Positions 18,876 through 27,341 of a DNA stretch of 33,931 nt are shown here, piece by piece. The stretch is from the IMG/VR virus record IMGVR_UViG_3300032046_000119, positions 1 to 33,931 of that record. One strand, given 5' to 3'. Source of the stretch: a virus. The notes beneath the pieces were generated by a model. The model did not search any database. It saw only the letters and a list, made by a program, of their open reading frames with translations, and was not told the origin of the DNA. The stretch's first letter is position 1. The number at the start of each line of letters is the position of its first letter. The position numbers were made by a program, and so were the translations under genes.

Positions 18876-20297
18876 ATGGCAGGATTAAAACCTATCGGAA
18901 GTGAAAAACTTGAGGGAATGGATAAAATTAAACGAATAATGGAAATTGCTCGTTATAATGAAAATATTCCACAAACGGTAAACGAAACAAAATCTACAGA
19001 ATATAGTATAGAATTTGCAGACGGTAATACATACCGTATTGAAAAGGAAAGGCAAGGTTATATAATTAAAGTTGCAATCAATGAGTCAGACTCTGACTAT
19101 ATTAACCAAATGAAGTCAAGAAAATACTATTCTTCGTATTCACAAGCCTTAAGACGACTAAATTTAATGGCTAAAGAAATTAATGTACTTCATGAAAACG
19201 AAGAAGGTATCTCACTAATAGGTGAGCAAAAAAAAAAGTTCATACTAAAGACTAAGAAAAATAATGTTGCAGAACCTGCAACAGAAACTCTACCTCCAGC
19301 GCCTGATCCAATACCGGCTCCTGCGCCTGATCCAATACCGGCTCCATCGACTGATCCAATACCGGCTCCCGCACCTAATATGTTATCCCCTGAAGGAGGT
19401 ACTGAACCATCTGCAGATGATATGGGTACTGAACCACCTGTAGATGATATGGGTACTGAACCACCTGCAGATGATATGGGTATGCCAGAAGATGAGGTTG
19501 AAGACGAAACTGAGGTTGAAATTGAAAAAAAACCAAGAGAGAAAAAAGTATCGGATCTTAAAAGAATTCAAATTCTTGTTGGAAAATTAGCTCAAAAAAT
19601 TAGATCCTACGAAGAAGAAAAAGAATTAAGTGCTAAAGAAATAAAATATATTATTAATTCTATTTTATCTGCAATTGATGTTGAAGTTTTAGATGAAGAA
19701 GATATTGAACAAATTATTGATAAATTAGAAGGAACCGAAGATGATGAAGATGGGGAAGACGAGGAAGAAGATGTGACATTTGACGAAACGGAAGATGAAC
19801 AAGAAGTGTCTCCTGAACCACCTATTGAACCTGAAATGGCTGAAGGTTATGATAGTTTAAATGATGCTTTTGATGATTATTTTGGGGGGTCATTTGCCGC
19901 TCAAAGTTCTAAAGGATTAAGAAGTGAGATGGGTGAAGAGGAAGAATATTATAAAGAAAGAAGAAATAGACATTTTTATCCTGAAGTAGATAGTTTTGAA
20001 CATGGAACATTTTCAGAATCAAGCGTTGATAAAGTCCTTTCCAAATACTTTATTTTAAATGAAAACGAACAAAAAAACTATCAAGAAGAAAAAAATAAAA
20101 AAACAAATATTACACACAAAAATAGTAAACAAAATATAGTTAAACTTGCAGAATCTAAAGAACAATTAGAAACCGCACTTAACTATATTGATAAAAACCC
20201 AAGAGTAAGAATGGTAGGAATATCAAATAAGGGGAATTTAATTTTTAAAGAAGGTATTAATCAAGTTTCTATTACTAAATTAGGTAGAATTATATGA
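18876..20297 (+). CDS. Acidic low-complexity protein, probable head or internal protein
   Basis: A 473-residue protein. The N-terminal part (about 1-120) is a small folded region with a repeated YRIEKERQGYIIKVA type strand; then come Pro/Asp repeats of the PDPIPAPA type (about 141-165) and three GTEPPADDMG repeats, and an Asp/Glu-rich stretch (DEDGEDEEEDVTFDETEDE) in the middle. The C-terminal 60 residues form a basic small domain (NPRVRMVGISNKGNLIFKEG). The lay-out, immediately before the terminase group, suits an internal head or scaffold-associated protein. No homologue is named. The stop overlaps the next start by four bases (ATGA), implying translational coupling. Confidence 0.6.
   Translation: MAGLKPIGSEKLEGMDKIKRIMEIARYNENIPQTVNETKSTEYSIEFADGNTYRIEKERQGYIIKVAINESDSDYINQMKSRKYYSSYSQALRRLNLMAKEINVLHENEEGISLIGEQKKKFILKTKKNNVAEPATETLPPAPDPIPAPAPDPIPAPSTDPIPAPAPNMLSPEGGTEPSADDMGTEPPVDDMGTEPPADDMGMPEDEVEDETEVEIEKKPREKKVSDLKRIQILVGKLAQKIRSYEEEKELSAKEIKYIINSILSAIDVEVLDEEDIEQIIDKLEGTEDDEDGEDEEEDVTFDETEDEQEVSPEPPIEPEMAEGYDSLNDAFDDYFGGSFAAQSSKGLRSEMGEEEEYYKERRNRHFYPEVDSFEHGTFSESSVDKVLSKYFILNENEQKNYQEEKNKKTNITHKNSKQNIVKLAESKEQLETALNYIDKNPRVRMVGISNKGNLIFKEGINQVSITKLGRII
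19399..19482 (+). repeat. 27-bp tandem repeat (x3)
   Basis: GGTACTGAACCACCTG.AGATGATATG occurs three times with small changes, encoding GTEPPADDM in the acidic protein. The stretch just before it (about 19300-19370) has 24-bp repeats encoding PDPIPAPA. Confidence 0.85.
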
Positions 20298-20701
20298 ATC
20301 ATTTAATTTACATAAATGGTTTGGGCCCTAATTACAAAGGGGATAACATTTATGAATTTATTTTTTCTAACACTTTAGAGGTTTTTGGTGAAAATTGGGA
20401 ATCTAAACCAGCAAATGGTTACCCTTCTCCTCCTGACATAGAATACATTAAAAAAGTGGGAACATTGATTAATGAAAATATACAATTTGATTTGGTTCAA
20501 GAATCAGATGTTTTTTCAATTATAGACTCAATGGACACAGTAATTGCGTTAGGGTGGGAAAAAGAAAATGATGAAAAAGATTTTTCTTTAATTAAAAGAT
20601 TAGTTTTTAATTTTGGAGAATCCGAAGAAAGTGTTAAAAACAAACTATATGAAAGAGATATAGTATTAGAATTTGAAAAGGATGTTGTTTATGAAAAATA
20701 A
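20294..20701 (+). CDS. Protein of 135 residues, unknown
   Basis: Starts MNHLIYINGLGPNYKGDNIY; acidic, with strands and helices typical of a small soluble domain (VFSIIDSMDTVIALGWEKEN). The ATG overlaps the previous stop by four bases, and its own stop overlaps the next gene, so this is the middle gene of a translationally coupled set just before the terminase. No motif is recognised. Placement suggests a packaging or head-assembly accessory, but nothing in the protein proves this. Confidence 0.65.
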   Translation: MNHLIYINGLGPNYKGDNIYEFIFSNTLEVFGENWESKPANGYPSPPDIEYIKKVGTLINENIQFDLVQESDVFSIIDSMDTVIALGWEKENDEKDFSLIKRLVFNFGESEESVKNKLYERDIVLEFEKDVVYEK

Positions 20702-21515
20702 AAAAAATATTTTGTTTTTGGTTGAAAATGGTTTATCATCAAAAGTTATTGGTAAAATGACTGATAATCAAGTTAAAGTTTTGGTTGAGAAATTCAAAAA
20801 ATCTGAAGAAAAGGAAGCGTTCGAAAAAGTTACAATTCCATCGCAAACACAATTAAAAGGTAGTTTAGCTGATTTGGCACAAACAGGTGTTGATGTAAAA
20901 GATGGTAATGTAAAATATGATCAGGCAAGTGGAATGGTAACTGTAGTAACAAAAGAAGGTGAAGTTACTGAAGATGTTACTGTTGATAAAAATAATGCAA
21001 CTGCCGGTGAAATATCACAAGATCCACATCAAGTGCAAGCACCTGACGGAATGGATGATTTAGGTGATGCAACAATAGATAAAGAAGAAGATCTTGCAAC
21101 CGAAGGTGAGATAAATGAAAAATTTGATTCAAAAGCACAACAAGGTTTATTTTGGGCTCGTTGTAATAAATGTTCAGACAAAAAATGTAAATGGTGTAAA
21201 ATGGCTAAAGAATTCTCAGATTCAACATCTAAGAAAGATTACAAAAAAATGCCTGAAAAAATTCACCCTGAAAAAACCGTTAAGGACAAAAAAAAGAAAA
21301 CAAATGAAAATTTAGAAAAATTTTTAGAAAAAAAAATCTCAGAAATGGTAGACAATAATATTGACGCAAAAATGTCAAAAAAGGATCTAATTGGGGCAGT
21401 AAAAAAAAAGTCTAAATCTATGATTATTCGTAGACCAAAAAAAATGACAATGTTTTCAAAGGAAGCTCCTATGGAATTACCAATAGCAAAAATGTTTTCG
21501 ATAGGAAAAAAGTAG
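20691..21515 (+). CDS. Lys-rich protein with Cys4 cluster, unknown
   Basis: A 274-residue protein; the start at 20691 overlaps the previous gene by 11 bases. The N-terminus MKNKKNILFLVENGLSSKVI is a helix of the kind described in the finding on shared N-termini. The middle carries a CxxC-x4-CxxC cluster (CNKCSDKKCKWC, about 160-171), a likely zinc site, and the C-terminal half is very basic (KKKKTNENLEKFLEKK, then RRPKKMTMFSKEAP). The position just before the terminase gene recalls a small terminase subunit, but size and sequence do not clearly support this. It may be a DNA-binding head protein. A TATTTAT motif follows for the terminase gene. Confidence 0.6.
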   Translation: MKNKKNILFLVENGLSSKVIGKMTDNQVKVLVEKFKKSEEKEAFEKVTIPSQTQLKGSLADLAQTGVDVKDGNVKYDQASGMVTVVTKEGEVTEDVTVDKNNATAGEISQDPHQVQAPDGMDDLGDATIDKEEDLATEGEINEKFDSKAQQGLFWARCNKCSDKKCKWCKMAKEFSDSTSKKDYKKMPEKIHPEKTVKDKKKKTNENLEKFLEKKISEMVDNNIDAKMSKKDLIGAVKKKSKSMIIRRPKKMTMFSKEAPMELPIAKMFSIGKK

Positions 21516-21541
21516 TCTTTACAAGAAAAAACTTGAATTGA

Positions 21542-21548
21542 TATTTAT
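21542..21548 (+). promoter_or_regulatory. Candidate late promoter motif TATTTAT
   Basis: TATTTAT, five bases, then the ATG at 21554 of the terminase. Confidence 0.55.
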
Positions 21549-21553
21549 ATCAT

Positions 21554-23332
21554 ATGGGACTAACTAAAGAACAGGTAATGATTGAATATGTGAGATGTAT
21601 GCAGGACACCCCATACGCACTTCGTACATATCTACAAACTTACGACAATACAGTATCACAATATGTTCCATTGGAATTATTCCCGGATCAGGTTTCTTTA
21701 TTAAAAGACTATGAGGAATTTGAAGAGAACATTGCATTAAAATATCGTCAAGCGGGGGTATCAACAGTAACCGCGGCTTGGGTATCAAAAAGATTGGTAT
21801 TTGCCAAAAAAACACAACCTGAAAAAATTCTTATTATTGCAAACAAATTAGACACATCTATGGAGATGGCTAATAAGATTCGCGCGTTTGTTAGTCAATG
21901 GCCAACTTGGCTTGGTGTTGGATTTTCGGTGGATAAAAATTCACAAAGACACTACAAATTAACTAATGGGTCCGAAGTAAAGGCGGTTGCAACCTCAAAA
22001 GATGCACTTCGTGGATTTACACCAACTATTCTTGTTTTTGATGAGGCCGCGTTTATTGAGGCCGATAGTGACTTTTGGCCTGCTTGTATGGCATCCTTAT
22101 CCACAGGTGGTAAGGTAATTGTTGTTTCTACACCAAACGGATATGATCAAATTTATTATGAAATATATGATCAAGCATTAAAAGGGATGAATCAATTTAA
22201 AATTTCTGAGATGTATTGGTATAGAGATCCAAGATATTCAAAAGACCTTTATTTAGTCCCATCGGACGATATTGTTCATTATCTATTAAATAAAGATAAT
22301 TTTGACGAATCAAAAAATATTTCATTAGCACATACCGATCCTTACAAACGAGACTATGATGAAATGTCCCACTTTTTCAAACAAGGGTACAAACCATGTT
22401 CAAGTTGGTACGAAAAAATGGTTAAAAAACTCAAGTACGATAAAAGAAAAATTAACCAAGAGTTAAATTGTGAGTTTTTAGGGTCTGGAGATAATGTGTT
22501 TGATAATAAACAATTAGAAGAAATAAAAAATAATTCTTTACTTGATGCAACCACCAAACTTATGGGTAATTCCATTTGGCTTTGGAAAGAGCCTGTTGAA
22601 GGTCATAAATATATTATGGGTGTCGATGTGTCTAGAGGGGATAGTGAAGATTTTTCATCAATTCAGATTATTGATTTTGATGAAAGAGAACAAGTATTTG
22701 AATATGTTGGTAAGATTCCTCCCGATACTTTAGCTGAAGTTGCATATAAGTGGGGAATGATGTATAATGCGTTTGTTGTGGTCGATATCACAGGTGGTAT
22801 GGGAATTACAACTGTTAGGAAAATGCAAGAACTTGGTTATAAAAATCTTTATGTTGAAGGAATTGATCCGTTTAACATTTGGGCTAACAATAAAACATCA
22901 GTAGAAAAAATACCGGGGATTAACTTTAATAACAAAAGAGTTCAAATTATTGCGGCGTTTGAGGAATGGATTAGACATAAATTTAAAGTAAGAAGTGTTA
23001 GACTATATAACGAAATGAGTACATTCATTTACATGAATGGTAGGCCTGACCACCAAAAAGGGCACCATGATGACCTTATCATGGGCATATCCATGGCAAT
23101 TTATATTGCAGAATCATCATTCTCAAAGTTAGAAAAGGCAACAGAACAAGCAAAATCATTAATTAACTCTTGGGCGGTTGTGAATAATGAAGCTGTCGGT
23201 AGAGAAACTCATTTTGACCCAGTAATCCCAAATCAAAATGTTATGAATGAAAGATATGGATTAAATAATAATGGCGCATCAAAAGAAGACTATCAAAAAT
23301 ATGGTTGGTTATTTGGTGGTTTAATGAAATAA
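21554..23332 (+). CDS. terL: Large terminase (T4 gp17-like)
   Basis: A 592-residue packaging motor. The ATPase part has YRQAGVST (64-71) at the Walker A position and ILVFDEAAFI (Walker B, Asp163/Glu164), with coupling motif VVSTPNG. The nuclease part has GVDVSRGDSEDFSS, FVVVDITGGMG and GHHDDLIMG, the acidic residues that bind metal in the RNase H-like nuclease. Together they drive DNA into the prohead and cut it. The Walker A lacks the usual Lys (T4-type SRQxGKT becomes YRQAGVST); Arg65 may act instead, or the motif may be a family variant. A TATTTAT motif lies five bases before the ATG. A small subunit is not evident. Confidence 0.93.
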   Translation: MGLTKEQVMIEYVRCMQDTPYALRTYLQTYDNTVSQYVPLELFPDQVSLLKDYEEFEENIALKYRQAGVSTVTAAWVSKRLVFAKKTQPEKILIIANKLDTSMEMANKIRAFVSQWPTWLGVGFSVDKNSQRHYKLTNGSEVKAVATSKDALRGFTPTILVFDEAAFIEADSDFWPACMASLSTGGKVIVVSTPNGYDQIYYEIYDQALKGMNQFKISEMYWYRDPRYSKDLYLVPSDDIVHYLLNKDNFDESKNISLAHTDPYKRDYDEMSHFFKQGYKPCSSWYEKMVKKLKYDKRKINQELNCEFLGSGDNVFDNKQLEEIKNNSLLDATTKLMGNSIWLWKEPVEGHKYIMGVDVSRGDSEDFSSIQIIDFDEREQVFEYVGKIPPDTLAEVAYKWGMMYNAFVVVDITGGMGITTVRKMQELGYKNLYVEGIDPFNIWANNKTSVEKIPGINFNNKRVQIIAAFEEWIRHKFKVRSVRLYNEMSTFIYMNGRPDHQKGHHDDLIMGISMAIYIAESSFSKLEKATEQAKSLINSWAVVNNEAVGRETHFDPVIPNQNVMNERYGLNNNGASKEDYQKYGWLFGGLMK

Positions 23333-23336
23333 TAAA

Positions 23337-23519
23337 ATGGGACTTAATATTAGACCGGTATCTGCTAGAATATCAAATGGATCAAGGATGATTGTAAATG
23401 GTCAACCAACAACAGGCGTAAAAGTTTTTCCTGTGACCTTTTTAAAAAAAACCAATCCATATCAATTTAAATCTTCTGATTTTATAAATAAACCTGTAAG
23501 TGGTTCTACTGGGAACTAA
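23337..23519 (+). CDS. Small protein, 60 residues, unknown
   Basis: Starts MGLNIRPVSARISNGSRMIV four bases after the terminase stop and ends before the portal gene. Basic, no Cys, with NGQPTTGVKVFPVTFLKKTN probably forming short strands. It is in the place where T4 has tail genes (18 and 19), which are absent here. Function unknown; translation is likely coupled to the terminase. Confidence 0.65.
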   Translation: MGLNIRPVSARISNGSRMIVNGQPTTGVKVFPVTFLKKTNPYQFKSSDFINKPVSGSTGN

Positions 23520-23528
23520 CTATTGAAA

Positions 23529-23535
23529 TATTTAT
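23529..23535 (+). promoter_or_regulatory. Candidate late promoter motif TATTTAT
   Basis: TATTTAT 21 bases before the portal ATG at 23557. Confidence 0.5.
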
Positions 23536-23556
23536 ATCTATAGTTAAATTTTTAAT

Positions 23557-25377
23557 ATGGAAAATAATAATCAAAATCTAACGGTTTGGCAAAGGTTGGC
23601 AACAACTTTCGGTCCTAATTCTACATTAGGTCAAGGTCAACCTGATTATAAGTTAGATAAAAAAGAAATTTTAAAGACTCAAGATAAAGCTGAATATGAG
23701 AAAGCTAAATTGCAAAATCAGCAATCTCTCTATTTGAGCACTAATTGGGCAAAGGTTGAAAATAATTTATATACTCAGGCAATATATTACGAACCAACAA
23801 GATTGGCGGCATTTTATGACTATGAGTCTATGGAATACACACCCGAAATATCAACCGCTCTTGATATATATTCAGAAGAGTCAACCACACCGGATCAAAA
23901 CGGTTATGTTCTCCAAGTTTATTCAGAATCTAAAAGAATTAAAAGTATTTTAGTTGATTTATTTGTCAATACATTAGATATTAATACCAATTTACCAATG
24001 TGGATAAGAAACATGTGTAAGTATGGTGATAACTTTGTGTATTTAAAATTAGACCCAACAAAAGGAGTAACTGGTTGTTTACAGTTACCTAATATTGAGA
24101 TTGAAAGATTAGAAAGAGGTATAGATGCCAGAACTTATAGTGCAACAATAAATGTTAATAGAACAGCACTAAAATTTGCGTGGAAAACAAGAGATGCGGA
24201 ATTTAATACTTGGGAGGTTGCTCACTTTAGATTATTAGGTGATGATAGAAAACTTCCTTATGGAACATCGATGTTAGAAAAAGCTCGTCGTATTTGGAAA
24301 CAATTAGTTTTATCTGAAGACGCAATGTTGATCTATCGTACATCAAGAGCCCCTGAAAGAAGAGTATTTAAAGTTTTTGTTGGTAACATGGATGACAAAG
24401 ATGTTGAGCCGTATGTACAAAGAGTTGCAAACAAATTCAAAAGAGACCAAGTTGTTGATAAAAAAACAGGAAATGTTGATTTAAGATTTAACCAAATGGC
24501 GGTAGATCAAGATTACTTTATTCCTGTTAGAGACGCAACACAAGCCAACCCAATCGATACTTTACCAGGAGCTCAAAACTTATCTGAAATTGCCGATATT
24601 GAATACATTCAAAAGAAATTAGTAACGGCACTTCGTGTTCCTAAAGCATATTTAGGGTTTGAAGAAGTTGTTGGTGATGGTAAAAACTTATCATTACTTG
24701 ATATTCGTTTTGCAAGAACAATTAATAGAATTCAAAAATCTGCAATTGCGGAAATGAATAAAATAGCAATCATTCATTTATTCCTTATGGGGTTTGAGGA
24801 TGAATTATCAAATTTTACATTACAACTTACAAATCCGTCAAAACAAGCGGATTTATTAATGATTGATGTTTGGAAAGAAAAAGTTTTATTGTATAAAGAT
24901 ATGGTTGGGGAAGTAGCAAAATCAATACAACCTACATCAGCAACTTGGGCCAAAAAACATATTTTTGGTTTCTCAGATGATGAAATTAAAAATGAATTAT
25001 TACAAATAAGAATGGAAAGAGCGGTTTCAGCAGAACTTGATAATACCGCAACAATCATCACTAAAACTGGTATATTTGACACTGTGGATAAGTTATATAA
25101 AACAGTTACAGGAGGAACCGCACCTGCAGGAGCAATAGGCGGAGAAGGAGGGGCACCGCCACCACCAGAAGGAGGAGATTTTGGAGGAGCGCCACCACCG
25201 GGACCTGAAGCGGGAGCACCACCACCAATTCCTGAATCAGTAAGAAGAGAAAAAAATAAATTAATATTAGAGACCACAGGAGACGATTTTGATGAAGATG
25301 ATTTTTTAGATTTTCAAAAAATGAATGGTTCTTTAGGTTTAATTGAAAATGAACTTTCTAAACTTTTAAGTGACTAG
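23557..25377 (+). CDS. Portal protein (T4 gp20-like)
   Basis: A 606-residue portal. Recognisable stretches include YDYESMEYTPEISTALDIYS and EESTTP near residues 85-110, then GDNFVYLKLDP, LLGDDRKLPYGTSMLEKARR and RTSRAPERRVF, which are typical of T4-type portals, and LVTALRVPKAYLGFEE with FARTINRIQKSAI towards the C-terminus. Twelve copies form the ring at one head vertex through which DNA enters and the neck attaches. A Gly/Pro-rich tail (about 525-565: GAPPPPEGGDFGG and similar) is an unusual insertion, followed by an acidic end. A long antisense frame over this Gly/Pro part is a composition shadow. Confidence 0.92.
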   Translation: MENNNQNLTVWQRLATTFGPNSTLGQGQPDYKLDKKEILKTQDKAEYEKAKLQNQQSLYLSTNWAKVENNLYTQAIYYEPTRLAAFYDYESMEYTPEISTALDIYSEESTTPDQNGYVLQVYSESKRIKSILVDLFVNTLDINTNLPMWIRNMCKYGDNFVYLKLDPTKGVTGCLQLPNIEIERLERGIDARTYSATINVNRTALKFAWKTRDAEFNTWEVAHFRLLGDDRKLPYGTSMLEKARRIWKQLVLSEDAMLIYRTSRAPERRVFKVFVGNMDDKDVEPYVQRVANKFKRDQVVDKKTGNVDLRFNQMAVDQDYFIPVRDATQANPIDTLPGAQNLSEIADIEYIQKKLVTALRVPKAYLGFEEVVGDGKNLSLLDIRFARTINRIQKSAIAEMNKIAIIHLFLMGFEDELSNFTLQLTNPSKQADLLMIDVWKEKVLLYKDMVGEVAKSIQPTSATWAKKHIFGFSDDEIKNELLQIRMERAVSAELDNTATIITKTGIFDTVDKLYKTVTGGTAPAGAIGGEGGAPPPPEGGDFGGAPPPGPEAGAPPPIPESVRREKNKLILETTGDDFDEDDFLDFQKMNGSLGLIENELSKLLSD

Positions 25378-25384
25378 TATTTAT
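25378..25384 (+). promoter_or_regulatory. Candidate late promoter motif TATTTAT, leaderless spacing
   Basis: TATTTAT overlaps the end of the portal stop region; TGTC, then the ATG at 25389. Confidence 0.55.
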
Positions 25385-25388
25385 TGTC

Positions 25389-25847
25389 ATGAGTAAATTC
25401 AAAAATCTTACTGAAAAAAACATGAGGTTCCTTTTAAAAAGGATGAATAATAATATTGGAGATTATGGTCGACCAAGAGAATTAGTTTCGGGGGCTAATC
25501 AAAAAATAGTTAAAGACATTTTAGATGATATTGGAATGGTGGCCGAAACCAAAGATTTACAATTTATTTTTTCGTTATACCGAATGAATCCTAATTATGA
25601 AATTGAACCAATTAAAATTCCTGAATTACACACTTACGAAATTATTACAAAAAGATATGCAACAATTAGTATTAAAGAATTATGGAAAACAACGGTTGAG
25701 AATTACTTAGAAGATGAGAACGATGTTCAAGAGTTTATGGATTGGTTTGATAATCCAGATTGGTGGGAGGGTGAAATAATTGACAGAGATGAATATGATG
25801 AAGAAACAACTGACACCGATATTGATGAAATAAACAAAATAAGTTGA
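25389..25847 (+). CDS. Acidic protein, 152 residues, unknown
   Basis: Starts MSKFKNLTEKNMRFLLKRMN; a basic N-terminal helix, a middle with YRMNPNYEIEPIKIPELHTY, and an acidic C-terminus (DNPDWWEGEIIDRDEYDEE). No known domain. It lies between portal and core genes and has its own TATTTAT four bases before the ATG. A head-assembly accessory is plausible from context alone. Confidence 0.65.
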   Translation: MSKFKNLTEKNMRFLLKRMNNNIGDYGRPRELVSGANQKIVKDILDDIGMVAETKDLQFIFSLYRMNPNYEIEPIKIPELHTYEIITKRYATISIKELWKTTVENYLEDENDVQEFMDWFDNPDWWEGEIIDRDEYDEETTDTDIDEINKIS

Positions 25848-25854
25848 TATTTAT
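25848..25854 (+). promoter_or_regulatory. Candidate late promoter motif TATTTAT
   Basis: TATTTAT 15 bases before the ATG at 25870; the leader is A-rich. Confidence 0.5.
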
Positions 25855-25869
25855 AAGAAAATTAGAAAA

Positions 25870-26586
25870 ATGAAATTTGGAGAGTTAAAGTCAAAAATTG
25901 ATACTTATTTAGTTGAGTCATATAAGAAAAATAAACTTAAGGATAGTTTATTTGTTTTTGAGCAGTTGGTATTGAAAAATAAAAATATCTCAAAAATATT
26001 TTTTCTTTATGATGAGTTATCCGAAAACAAAGGATTAAACGAATCTGTTGCTAACGAGTTTATTTACGAATCTATAATTGCATATGAAAACCTTTATAAC
26101 AAAGTACAACCATCAAGTTTAAAAGAATTAAAATCTTGGATTGGTCATGTACAATGTAAAAACAAATATCAAGAAATAGACAATCTTTTTTCATCAAATA
26201 TTTTGACTTTAGAAAGTAAAATTAAAAGTAAAAAAGTTTTAATTGAAGGTTTGAAAAAACAAAAATTAGTTAAAAAAGAAACATTTAAAGTTCCTTTAAA
26301 TACTATGGTTAAAATTGCAAACAGAACTGTTGAAAATTTTATTGAGTCATTAACTGAAAGTGAAAAAAAGGAATTGAATTCCGTTTTAAACTCACCAAAA
26401 GAAAAAATCCAAGAAAATTACAATAAAGAAAAAGAGTTGGTGTTAGAAACACTTTCAGGAAAAAAAGAAAATGAGAATGACGGTGAAACAATCAAAACGA
26501 TTGATCAAGTTATTGAAAAAATACAAACAGAGTCTTTTTCAGAAATTAATTACCTCAAGTTAAAAAACTTGAGAAAGGGACTCTAA
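25870..26586 (+). CDS. Probable prohead core protein
   Basis: A 238-residue, strongly helical, Lys/Glu-rich protein beginning MKFGELKSKIDTYLVESYKK. Predicted coiled segments (KIKSKKVLIEGLKKQKLVKK; SEKKELNSVLNSPKEKIQEN) and the absence of Cys clusters or enzyme motifs fit the internal scaffold/core proteins of T4-like heads. The N-terminal VES..EN-type segments resemble short cleavage sites for the prohead protease. Identity with a named core protein (gp67/gp68/IP) cannot be shown from sequence. It lies between portal and protease, where T4 has its small core genes. Confidence 0.55.
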   Translation: MKFGELKSKIDTYLVESYKKNKLKDSLFVFEQLVLKNKNISKIFFLYDELSENKGLNESVANEFIYESIIAYENLYNKVQPSSLKELKSWIGHVQCKNKYQEIDNLFSSNILTLESKIKSKKVLIEGLKKQKLVKKETFKVPLNTMVKIANRTVENFIESLTESEKKELNSVLNSPKEKIQENYNKEKELVLETLSGKKENENDGETIKTIDQVIEKIQTESFSEINYLKLKNLRKGL

Positions 26587-26771
26587 TCCTTTTGAGATTT
26601 AATTCTCTGAATATAAACGGCCTTTTTATTTTCTTCTCTTTTAATTACAGATTTTTTTGTGAACTCTTTTCGATTAAAAAGAATTGCATTTTGTTTTGTT
26701 CTAATAAGTTTCCCTTTTAGCTCCTTGATGGCCTTTTCTATATTACCTTTTTTTACTTCTACTAATAGCAT
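26583..26771 (-). CDS. rpsU: Ribosomal protein bS21
   Basis: A 62-residue protein matching bS21: MLLVEVKKGNIEKAIKELKG, then KTKQNAILFNRKEFTKKSVI and KREENKKAVYIQRIKSQ. The order VEVK-G-IE-A-K.K, the R(K)..F.K.S..KREE..KA.Y.QR core and the size are those of the family. bS21 sits on the 30S platform near the 3' end of 16S rRNA and acts in initiation; in Flavobacteria it helps hide the anti-Shine-Dalgarno. The gene is alone on the minus strand within the head module, overlapping the core gene's stop by four bases. Its leader (after TATTTAT at 26791-26797) has no Shine-Dalgarno. Some large phages are known to encode bS21. Confidence 0.88.
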   Translation of the reverse strand: MLLVEVKKGNIEKAIKELKGKLIRTKQNAILFNRKEFTKKSVIKREENKKAVYIQRIKSQKD

Positions 26772-26790
26772 TATTTTTTGGGTTGTTGAT

Positions 26791-26797
26791 ATAAATA
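26791..26797 (-). promoter_or_regulatory. Candidate late promoter motif TATTTAT (minus strand)
   Basis: TATTTAT on the minus strand about 19 nt before the bS21 ATG (26771), in the divergent gap to the gene at 26852. Confidence 0.5.
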
Positions 26798-26851
26798 TAA
26801 TAATTCGTTACAATTATATAAAAATAAACAGTTCAGAGATGAAAAATTTTT

Positions 26852-27319
26852 ATGAAAAAAGGAAAAACGGTAAAATTGAACGGGTACAGATCGTTCAAAT
26901 CCCAATTTGGTACAATTGATGCCACAAATTTAAAATCAATATTTTTAAATATTCAAACTTGGGTAGAACCAAAAGAAGAGGTTGAAAATTGGAATAGAGT
27001 CATATTGAATATGACAAGAAATGTAAAACACTCAGTCTTAGAAAATATAAACAAACAAACTTTTGATACAAAGTTTATTGTTGACTTAGACTTAAGAACA
27101 AGTGGCATACAATTAAAAAAGAAATCTTTTATGAATTTAGAAATAAATTTATTTTTAATAGAACCATTAGATTTCAAATCCCCAAAATTAAAAAAACAAG
27201 TTAAGAATCTTATTAAGTCTGTGTATGGAGATGTTTTAAGTAAAAACAAATATTTTAAGTTTTACTTGACAAAAATTGGAAATCAAAAGCCTGTTAAAAA
27301 AGAAACGGAAACTATTTAG
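26852..27319 (+). CDS. Basic protein, 155 residues, unknown
   Basis: Starts MKKGKTVKLNGYRSFKSQFG; Lys-rich with strands such as FIVDLDLRTSGIQLKKKSFM and NLEINLFLIEPLDFK, and a helical, basic end. No recognised domain. It is divergent from bS21, with an A/T-rich intergenic region containing TATAAATAT. The start at 26852 is selected because a small upstream ATG lies in another frame. It lies right before the protease, where T4 has small core genes. Confidence 0.6.
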   Translation: MKKGKTVKLNGYRSFKSQFGTIDATNLKSIFLNIQTWVEPKEEVENWNRVILNMTRNVKHSVLENINKQTFDTKFIVDLDLRTSGIQLKKKSFMNLEINLFLIEPLDFKSPKLKKQVKNLIKSVYGDVLSKNKYFKFYLTKIGNQKPVKKETETI

Positions 27320-27326
27320 TATTTAT
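27320..27326 (+). promoter_or_regulatory. Candidate late promoter motif TATTTAT
   Basis: TATTTAT 15 bases before the protease ATG at 27342. Confidence 0.5.
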
Positions 27327-27341
27327 ATATAAAAATATTAG

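Noticed and set aside
20691-21515. Small terminase subunit
   Set aside because: Position fits, but the size, zinc-like cluster and sequence do not support it well enough to name it.
24774-25277. Long minus-strand frame (167 codons) opposite the portal gene
   Set aside because: It mirrors the Gly/Pro-rich part of the portal, has odd Pro/Gly/Ser composition and no promoter.
26659-26919. Plus-strand frame of 86 codons opposite bS21
   Set aside because: The bS21 frame on the minus strand is a recognisable family; this is its shadow running into the next gene.
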